Shown: piece by piece, positions 58,809 through 64,000 of the stretch
How the letters are laid out: the number at the start of each line of letters is the position of its first letter
Position numbering within the stretch: position 1 is the stretch's first letter
Assembly (NCBI RefSeq): GCF_003408845.1
Contig: NZ_LRTV01000001.1
Coordinates: 285,875 to 349,874 of the forward strand
Length of the DNA: 64,000 bases
Direction of reading: 5' to 3'
Origin: Gardnerella massiliensis
GTDB taxonomy: Bacteria; Actinomycetota; Actinomycetes; Actinomycetales; Bifidobacteriaceae
Notes under the pieces: generated by a model
Told to the model about the DNA's origin: nothing
The model's database searches: none
Seen by the model: the letters and a program-made list of their open reading frames with translations, nothing else
Translations under genes and position numbers: made by a program

Positions 58809-61337
58809 CTATACGTGCGAAACTTGGTAATCAAAGAACACAACTTCGCCTTCTTCTTGCGTTGTATCTAAATCTACAACGCCAGTAATAGCCCAATTAT
58901 GATCTCCATCCGAATCGTCAATAATTTGACGAACTTTCCACGAGTGCTCACTTTTTTCAAGCGAATCGTCCAAAATAAACAAGTCGCCACTTCGAGCCTT
59001 AGCATCGATACCAACATACTCATGCTCGTCGTAGTAATCGTCAAGCACATCATTCCACTCGTGAACGCCATAGCCCCAAGCTTTATCCAACTCGCCGAGA
59101 GACTCAGCATCTTCCAAATCCATAAGCTGCACGCGACGGAACATAGCATTCCTAATCAACACAATAAGCCCACGACGATCCTCAACCACAGATTCAGAAG
59201 TTCCAGGCGCCGCAAGCATTACAGCACTAGCTTCAGCATCCGAACCGCCTGCACTCTCCCACTCGTCAACCAAACTAGAATCAATCGAGCGCACAACAAG
59301 ACGAAGCCACGAAATAATATCACGCAACTCCTCGTTAAGCATGTCTTCCGGCACAGTGCGCGCAAGCGAACGGTAAGCGTCAGAAAGGTAGCGAAGAAGC
59401 GTTCCTTCACTTCTAGCAATACCATAACGCGAAATGTAGCCGGTAAAATCGGAAGCAGTTTCAACCATGTCTCGAAGCACAGATTTAGGCTTAATCCAGT
59501 AGTCGTTCGCCCAAGGCACATCCTTACGATACTGCGCAAAAGCAGGAGCTAGTAAATCTTCCAAAGGCTTAGGATAGCTAACTTCAGCCAAGCGCTCCAT
59601 GCGCTCCTCGTAGTCGACACCATCATCCTTCATACCAGCCATCGCAGCATCACGAGCTTTACGCTCTTGCGCGCGAAGCACAGGCTTAGGGTCGTCCAAA
59701 GTAGCTTCAACCATGGAAATCACGTCAAGTGCGTAACTCGGAGATTCCGGATCCAGCAATTCCAAAGCCGCAAGCAAGAACGGGGAAAGCGGCTGATCCA
59801 ACGCAAAACCTTCTGGCATAGTAACGTCAAGCTCATAATCGCACGAACCGTCCGCATGCTCTTTACATTCAATCACTTGAGTATCGAGCAAAGTCTGGAA
59901 AATATCGTCGCAACGCTCAAGCAATTTTTCTTTATCTTGCGGCTTTTGCGCACTATCTTCAATAAGTTTTTCAACGCGAGCGCGAGCATCCCCACCTTGC
60001 GTAACTTCGTTCAAAATCATTGAGTGCGTTACAACCATGTGCGGATTCAAAGTTTCAGGAGCGCTTTCAATCAGCTTAGTAAACGTTGGCTCACCCCAAA
60101 CAACAAATCCTTCTGGAGCTTTCTTACGCTTAATTTTTTTAAGTTTTTTAGGATCGTTTCCGGCTTTTGCAACAGCGCGCGCGTTCTCAATCTCGAACTC
60201 TGGAGCCTCTGCAACCACTAAGCCCTCAGTATCAAATCCCATTCGCCCTGCACGCCCTGCAATTTGGTGAAACTCGCGAGCGCGAAGCTTTCGGCTACGA
60301 TTCCCATCAAATTTTGTGAGCGCCGTAAGTACAACCGAGTGAATTGGCACGTTAATACCAACTCCGAGCGTGTCTGTTCCACAAATAACTGGTAGCAGTC
60401 CTTGCTGAGCGAGCTGTTCGACGAGTCTGCGGTAGCGTGGAAGCATGCCAGCGTGATGCACGCCAACGCCAGTTCGAAGCAGCCTTTGCAAAATTTTGCC
60501 GAATCCTGTAGTAAATTTGGTACCTTTAATGGCTTGGGCTATTTTATCTCGCTGCTCTTTGCTTGAAACTCCCGTGCTTGCGAGCGCTTGCGCTGTTTCC
60601 AAAGCCGCGTCTTGCGAAAAGTGAACTACGTAAATCGGCGTTAAACCCTTGTTAAATAAGAGTTCTACAGTTGCAGCAAGAGGCTTATCTGTGTACTCGT
60701 ATTCGAGAGGGATTGGACGTGGCGCGTCTGCAATAATATCGACACTTCGTTTTGTTGATTTTTCTAAGCGTTCCGCAATATCCGTTACGTCTCCGAGAGT
60801 TGCGCTCATCAGCAAAAATTGCGTGTTCGGAAGCGTAAGTAACGGCACTTGCCAAGCCCAGCCGCGCTCTGGGTCGCCGTAGTAGTGGAATTCGTCCATT
60901 GCGACGCAGTCAACTTCAGCGTTTGCTCCTTCACGCAAGGCTTGATTTGCTAAGATTTCCGCAGTGCAGCAGATTATTGGAGCATCCGCGTTAATATGCG
61001 AGTCGCCAGTAATCATACCAACGTTGTCGCGCCCAAAAATTGCAACTAAATCGAAGAACTTTTCGGATACGAGCGCTTTAATTGGTGCAGTATAGTAGGA
61101 GCGTCTGCCGGTGGCGAGCGCTGCGAAATGCATGCCGAGTGCAACGAGCGACTTTCCAGAACCTGTTGGCGTGTTTAAGATCACGTGGTCTCCTGCAAGC
61201 AAATCCATAACGGATTCTTCTTGATGCGGCCACAAATCCACATGCTTGTTAGCGCTAACCCAATCAACAAATGCTTGAAAAATCTCGTCTTCGCTAGCAT
61301 GATGCAAATCGAGAGCTAACTCGCCTAATCCAGCCAT
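58809..61337 (-). CDS. DEAD/DEAH helicase with DUF3516 domain
   Basis: An 842-aa superfamily 2 helicase, Ski2-like. Walker A T-P-T-G-S-G-K-S near 58, T-A-P-I-K-A-L (Ia), M-D-E-F-H-Y-Y (motif II is DEFH rather than DEAH), S-A-T-L-G-D (III), and A-G-R-A-G-R-M-G (VI). The C-terminal half (from about 480) is the helical DUF3516 region found in actinobacterial homologues. It is distinct from HelY at 19781-22408; both lineages are kept in many actinobacteria. Role unknown, probably RNA-related. TAGGAG precedes the ATG. Confidence 0.9.
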   Translation of the reverse strand: MAGLGELALDLHHASEDEIFQAFVDWVSANKHVDLWPHQEESVMDLLAGDHVILNTPTGSGKSLVALGMHFAALATGRRSYYTAPIKALVSEKFFDLVAIFGRDNVGMITGDSHINADAPIICCTAEILANQALREGANAEVDCVAMDEFHYYGDPERGWAWQVPLLTLPNTQFLLMSATLGDVTDIAERLEKSTKRSVDIIADAPRPIPLEYEYTDKPLAATVELLFNKGLTPIYVVHFSQDAALETAQALASTGVSSKEQRDKIAQAIKGTKFTTGFGKILQRLLRTGVGVHHAGMLPRYRRLVEQLAQQGLLPVICGTDTLGVGINVPIHSVVLTALTKFDGNRSRKLRAREFHQIAGRAGRMGFDTEGLVVAEAPEFEIENARAVAKAGNDPKKLKKIKRKKAPEGFVVWGEPTFTKLIESAPETLNPHMVVTHSMILNEVTQGGDARARVEKLIEDSAQKPQDKEKLLERCDDIFQTLLDTQVIECKEHADGSCDYELDVTMPEGFALDQPLSPFLLAALELLDPESPSYALDVISMVEATLDDPKPVLRAQERKARDAAMAGMKDDGVDYEERMERLAEVSYPKPLEDLLAPAFAQYRKDVPWANDYWIKPKSVLRDMVETASDFTGYISRYGIARSEGTLLRYLSDAYRSLARTVPEDMLNEELRDIISWLRLVVRSIDSSLVDEWESAGGSDAEASAVMLAAPGTSESVVEDRRGLIVLIRNAMFRRVQLMDLEDAESLGELDKAWGYGVHEWNDVLDDYYDEHEYVGIDAKARSGDLFILDDSLEKSEHSWKVRQIIDDSDGDHNWAITGVVDLDTTQEEGEVVFFDYQVSHV

Positions 61338-61394
61338 ACTACGCTCCTACTTGACTTTACTTGCGCTTTTATTATTTTCGCTTTATTCGTAACT

Positions 61395-63602
61395 TTACTT
61401 GCGCTTCTTTTTATCTCGCACTTTTACGGAGATTTGGATAGGAGTACCTTCGAATCCAAATTCTTCGCGAAGCGATCGCTCAATAAAGCGACGGTACCCG
61501 TGCTCTAAGAAGCCGGTTGTGAAAATCACGAAACGTGGAGGGCGAGTGGACGCCTGAGTTGCGAACAAGATTCGTGCCTGCTTGCCACCTCGTAAAGGAT
61601 GCGGATGTGCAGATTGAATACGCCCCAAGAAAGCGTTGAGCTTGCCAGTAGGAATACGCTTATCCCAGCTATCTAAAGCTGTTCGCATAGCACGGGCGAG
61701 ACGATTCGTATGCCATCCTGTTTTTGCAGAAAGGTTCACGCGCTCAGCCCAAGTTACACGCTCAAACTCAGTCTTCCACAAGCGTTCCATGCGCTGCCTG
61801 GAAAATTCGTCCATTAAATCCCACTTGTTAAACACAAGTACGATTGCGCGACCAGCGTCAACAGCCTGGCTCATAACTTTCAAATCCTGCTCTGCAATAG
61901 GCTGGGAAGAGTCAAAAAGAATCAAGGCGAGTTCTGAACGCTCAATCGCAGCCTGTGTACGAAGTGAAGAATAGTATTCAGCACCCGTAAGCTTGTGCTG
62001 CCTGCGCTTAATACCAGCCGTGTCAATAAACAGCCAGTCCTCGCCGTCAACTCGCACAACCTCATCAACAGGATCTCGAGTAGTACCAGCCAAGTCGTTT
62101 ACAACTGCACGCTCCTCATGAGCCAAATGGTTCAAAAGTGAGGATTTACCAACGTTTGGGCGACCAACTAACGCAACCCTACGAAGACCTTCTGGAGTTA
62201 AGAAGCCCGAAGTTTTATTCGCTTTCTTTAAAGAGTTAAGAGCAGCGTCAAGCAAGTCTCCCACGCCTCTGCCGTGCATTGCGGAAATTCCGTAAGGCTC
62301 GCCCATACCAAGCTTCCAAAACTCCGCTGTCAAATACTCGCTTCTAGCGTCGTCAACCTTGTTAACCGCTAAAGTAATAGGCTTTCCAGCAGCGCGAAGC
62401 ATTGAAACAATGCGCTCGTCTGTAGCCGTCAAACCAACTTGACCGTCTACTAAGAAAATCACAGCATCGCTTAAACGTACCGCAACTTGAGCTTGCTGAG
62501 CAATCGAAGAATCAATACCTTCAACATCAGCTTCCCAGCCGCCTGTGTCCACCAGCTTAAAGTTGGTTCCAGCCCATTCAGCGTCATAGCTTACGCGATC
62601 TCGAGTAACGCCTGGAGTGTCTTCTACAACAGCAACTCGGTGGCCTAGAATACGGTTTACAAGCGTTGATTTTCCAACGTTTGGTCGACCAATTACAGCG
62701 ATTACGCCAACCGCTTTAGTGTTTTTTGTGTTATCTTCATTTACTACGTCACCACGAAGCAGCGCGCGATCTTCATCGTCAAGATCGTAGCCTTCAAGAT
62801 TCGCAGCGTAACGATCGTATTCATCCTGCTCAACAGCAGCGTCAACCATTTCAACAAGCGCGTCAAGCGTCTGCTCAAACGTCAAATCTGAATTATCGAG
62901 CGTAGTTACGCCGTCCGCAGCTTGAAGAAAATGCGTTACTTTGGCGTCTTTAGCGTCGCGAGCACGAATATCGTCTTCTTCAGACGTTTGATTATTTTTA
63001 GATTGATTATTTTGTAAACTTTCCTGCTCAATATCTTGCTTATTTCTGCGAGCTTGACGCACTTCTTCACGAGCGGTAAGCAGCACGCGAACTTGCGCAT
63101 TAGGAGCCACAACAGTAGTAATATCGCGGCCTTCTGCAACTATGCCCTCTCCAGAAGAGAATGAATCTTCAGCTGACTCTGCCGCAATATACGCGCGCTG
63201 AGCAGCGATAAGCATGCGGCGAACTGCAGGAATTGAAGAAACAGTAGATACATGCGAAGAAACTTCGCCAGAACGCAACTCTTCGCTAATATCTTCGCCG
63301 TCGATTACTACTACAGGATTTTTTGGATCAACACTAAATTCAGCATGATCTTCAGTAAATAAAGCACCAACAGCTTCAACAATTTGGTCAAAACGTTCAG
63401 CATCCGCAGGATTAGTTGGCTGACCTTCTTCATCCAATTCAAGCTGCGTACTTAAATCAATACCCTGCTTCAAACACCACCATGCAGCAGCACGATACAT
63501 GGCTCCCGTATCCAAATATGCGAAACCGTAGTATTGCGCTAAAGCGCGAGAAGTAGAAGACTTACCTACTCCTGCTGGTCCATCAATTGCTACACAAATC
63601 AC
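61395..63602 (-). CDS. cmk-der: Fused cytidylate kinase - GTPase Der
   Basis: A 735-aa two-enzyme fusion. Residues 1 to about 265 are CMP kinase (Walker [10 protein letters not shown] at 8-16; [12 protein letters not shown] near 157-160). Its lid region (about 187-211) carries a Gln/Asn/Ser-rich insertion. From about 298 comes Der, a 50S assembly GTPase with two G domains (both [16 protein letters not shown] and [12 protein letters not shown] and N-K-W-D) and a C-terminal KH domain with a basic end. The start is GTG 63602 with a perfect AAGGAGG, overlapping the rluB stop by GTGA. The fusion is known in bifidobacteria. Confidence 0.94.
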   Translation of the reverse strand: MICVAIDGPAGVGKSSTSRALAQYYGFAYLDTGAMYRAAAWWCLKQGIDLSTQLELDEEGQPTNPADAERFDQIVEAVGALFTEDHAEFSVDPKNPVVVIDGEDISEELRSGEVSSHVSTVSSIPAVRRMLIAAQRAYIAAESAEDSFSSGEGIVAEGRDITTVVAPNAQVRVLLTAREEVRQARRNKQDIEQESLQNNQSKNNQTSEEDDIRARDAKDAKVTHFLQAADGVTTLDNSDLTFEQTLDALVEMVDAAVEQDEYDRYAANLEGYDLDDEDRALLRGDVVNEDNTKNTKAVGVIAVIGRPNVGKSTLVNRILGHRVAVVEDTPGVTRDRVSYDAEWAGTNFKLVDTGGWEADVEGIDSSIAQQAQVAVRLSDAVIFLVDGQVGLTATDERIVSMLRAAGKPITLAVNKVDDARSEYLTAEFWKLGMGEPYGISAMHGRGVGDLLDAALNSLKKANKTSGFLTPEGLRRVALVGRPNVGKSSLLNHLAHEERAVVNDLAGTTRDPVDEVVRVDGEDWLFIDTAGIKRRQHKLTGAEYYSSLRTQAAIERSELALILFDSSQPIAEQDLKVMSQAVDAGRAIVLVFNKWDLMDEFSRQRMERLWKTEFERVTWAERVNLSAKTGWHTNRLARAMRTALDSWDKRIPTGKLNAFLGRIQSAHPHPLRGGKQARILFATQASTRPPRFVIFTTGFLEHGYRRFIERSLREEFGFEGTPIQISVKVRDKKKRK

Positions 63603-64000
63603 AGGCCAACCTCCTTAGAAAGCGAACGCACTTCAGTTTGAGAAAGCACACGATACGATCCCGCCTTCAAATCACCCAACTTAATAGGGCCAATTTGCGT
63701 ACGAACCAAGCGCTTTACAGGGTAACCTACAGCACCAAAAATTCGGCGCACAATACGATTCTTACCCGAATGTAATACGACTTTTACCATTGTTGTGTCG
63801 TGATTCTGGTCGATTATTGCGCAACGGTCGAGCTTAATCCAACCGTCTTCAAGATTTACACCTTGCGAAACCAAGCGTCGGCAAACCATTCCGTTTATTT
63901 TGCCTTCAACAGTTGCAATATAGGTTTTTTCAACCTCATACTTTGGGTGCATCACATGCTGGCTTAATTCACCATCGTTGGTCATTAAAATAAGACCTTC
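63599..64000 (-). CDS. rluB: Pseudouridine synthase RluB/RsuA family, C-terminal part
   Basis: The gene runs off the window edge; 133 codons of the C-terminal end plus the stop are visible. [18 protein letters not shown] and K-N-R-I-V-R-R-I-F are conserved in RsuA/RluB-type enzymes that modify rRNA; the catalytic aspartate lies upstream, outside the window. Its TGA overlaps the GTG of cmk-der (GTGA), so the two are translationally coupled. The exact rRNA site cannot be assigned from this part. Confidence 0.88.
   Translation of the reverse strand, partial: EGLILMTNDGELSQHVMHPKYEVEKTYIATVEGKINGMVCRRLVSQGVNLEDGWIKLDRCAIIDQNHDTTMVKVVLHSGKNRIVRRIFGAVGYPVKRLVRTQIGPIKLGDLKAGSYRVLSQTEVRSLSKEVGL

Overview
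This window looks like chromosomal housekeeping DNA from a moderately AT-rich member of the Bifidobacteriaceae, most likely Gardnerella. Actinobacterial markers are RbpA, a fused PafBC-type WYL regulator, a GarA/FHA-MerR pair, the pgsA-DUF881-sbp-DUF881 block, GuaB3, polyphosphate glucokinase, HelY and a DUF6459 (Rv3235-type) protein. Bifidobacterial markers are the cytidylate kinase-Der fusion and the two-domain eukaryote-type UGPase. The genus is an inference. I saw no rRNA, tRNA, CRISPR, phage or insertion sequence.

Layout. 0-7 kb (+): a TPR protein, ligA and mrp, ending at a shared terminator facing a DUF349 coiled-coil gene. 8.5-12 kb (+): hisS and aspS. 12-15.6 kb: a glutamate-type ABC importer (gluABCD). 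15.7-23.6 kb (+): UGPase, pafBC, a small membrane protein, helY, rbpA and a HAD phosphatase. 23.9-28.3 kb (-): the conserved actinobacterial pgsA-DUF881-sbp-DUF881-garA-merR block. 28.4-34.6 kb (-): rpe, lgt, cdsA, frr, pyrH, tsf and rpsB. 34.9-38.9 kb (-): def, an acyl-CoA ligase and guaB3. 39.4-40 kb (+): the DUF6459 gene. 40.2-46.1 kb (-): uvrC and uvrA, separated by a 567-bp structured, G+C-rich spacer. 46.4-50.4 kb (+): an ABC-F ATPase and a polytopic membrane protein. 50.4-53.7 kb (-): an aminotransferase, ppgK and a GT2 glycosyltransferase. 53.8-57.3 kb (+): an FMN riboswitch, a RibU-like S component, a triple-fused ECF module and yhbY. 57.4-64 kb (-): rarA, a DUF3516 helicase, cmk-der and a partial rluB.

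Themes. DNA repair is prominent (ligA, uvrA, uvrC, rarA, pafBC). Two near-perfect actinobacterial LexA boxes lie over the uvrA and rarA promoters, so these two genes probably belong to the SOS regulon. Eight genes without a clear Shine-Dalgarno have a TANNNT hexamer exactly 7 nt before the ATG, which points to leaderless transcripts. Two GTG-start genes have the same hexamer 6 nt before the start. Lgt is encoded here together with one of its likely substrates, the GluB lipoprotein.

The least explained material is non-coding or repetitive: the nested inverted repeats between uvrA and uvrC with 11-bp direct repeats at the borders, a 52-bp tandem repeat after the HAD gene, decamer tandem repeats near guaB3 and at the ABC-F stop codon, a 17-bp repeat array before the DUF6459 gene, and a long hairpin that buries a perfect Shine-Dalgarno for a 12-codon ORF. 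I found no clearly new multi-gene system.
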